Shown: one piece after another, positions 5,834 through 5,927 of the stretch
Numbering within the stretch: position 1 is the stretch's first letter
Layout of the letters: every line of letters starts with the position of its first letter
NCBI GenBank assembly: GCA_007130555.1
Contig: SLSH01000016.1
Location: forward strand, 1 to 5,927
DNA length: 5,927 nucleotides
Direction of reading: 5' to 3'
Origin: Bacteroidales bacterium
GTDB taxonomy: Bacteria; Bacteroidota; Bacteroidia; Bacteroidales; ML635J-15
Translations under genes and position numbers: made by a program
Notes under the pieces: generated by a model
What the model was told of the DNA's origin: nothing
Database searches by the model: none
The model's input: the letters and a program-made list of their open reading frames with translations, nothing else

Positions 5834-5927
5834 TTACATATATATTTTTAATATTTGTCCGACTCTTAGCGTAGCTCTTCTTGCTATATCGTTTGTTTCA
5901 CAAATTCTGTTAATTGTAGTTCCGAAT
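5834..5927 (-). CDS. C-terminal fragment of a LysM-domain protein (truncated by the window edge)
   Basis: Read leftward from the right edge, the frame starting at 5926 gives 30 residues and then a TAA stop at 5834-5836. The peptide contains GTTINRICETND and ends with TLRVGQILKIYM. This is the second half of a LysM fold: the helix and asparagine region, then the typical L-R-V-G-Q-x-L-K-I final strand. LysM modules bind N-acetylglucosamine-containing glycans such as peptidoglycan, so this is probably the C-terminus of an envelope protein, for example a cell-wall hydrolase or amidase. The catalytic part lies outside the window, so the full function cannot be named. The other two frames on this strand do not give a comparable reading. 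The domain call is fairly firm despite the short length; the identity of the whole protein is unknown. Confidence 0.7.
   Translation of the reverse strand, partial: FGTTINRICETNDIARRATLRVGQILKIYM

Noticed and set aside
1..5927. Mobile element, CRISPR, phage or defence system
   Set aside because: No transposase, integrase, regularly spaced repeats, terminal inverted repeats, tRNA-like ends or toxin-antitoxin pair was seen. All full-length genes but the lipoprotein fit conserved chromosomal families.

Overview
The window is a compact, AT-rich stretch in which every supported gene lies on the minus strand, so it reads from the right edge (5927) to the left edge (1). The organism looks like a member of the Bacteroidota. 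The evidence is the gene order parA-parB-DUF5683-LysM lytic transglycosylase (a signature arrangement of that phylum), the lack of clear Shine-Dalgarno sequences before the starts, and TAnnTTTG-type -7 promoter motifs in the two real intergenic gaps. This assignment is an inference from gene content, not from an RNA marker.

Layout in transcription order. The window opens with the last 30 residues of a protein ending in a LysM domain (5834-5927, truncated by the edge). A gap of about 97 bp follows, holding a weak AU-rich terminator hairpin and a promoter-like motif. Next come a membrane-anchored TPR protein (5035-5736), ribH for lumazine synthase of riboflavin synthesis (4505-5008), and an unrecognised predicted lipoprotein (3934-4518) whose start overlaps the end of ribH by 14 bp. 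A 123-bp gap with a second promoter-like motif separates these from four tightly packed genes: parA (3010-3810), parB (2126-3007), a DUF5683 membrane protein (1580-2122) and a secreted lytic transglycosylase with two LysM domains (28-1578). The junctions in this last group are only 1-3 nt, so it very probably forms one transcript.

Functionally, ParA and ParB are the chromosome segregation and origin-organising pair. The transglycosylase cleaves and remodels peptidoglycan. DUF5683 proteins are uncharacterised membrane proteins that travel with them. The operon therefore links chromosome partitioning with envelope remodelling. The TPR protein and RibH form a separate unit upstream.

Most of the window is conserved housekeeping content. 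I see no CRISPR, phage, transposon, toxin-antitoxin, tRNA or rRNA signal. The least explained element is the 194-residue lipoprotein nested against ribH. No stretch over 300 bp lacks a gene.
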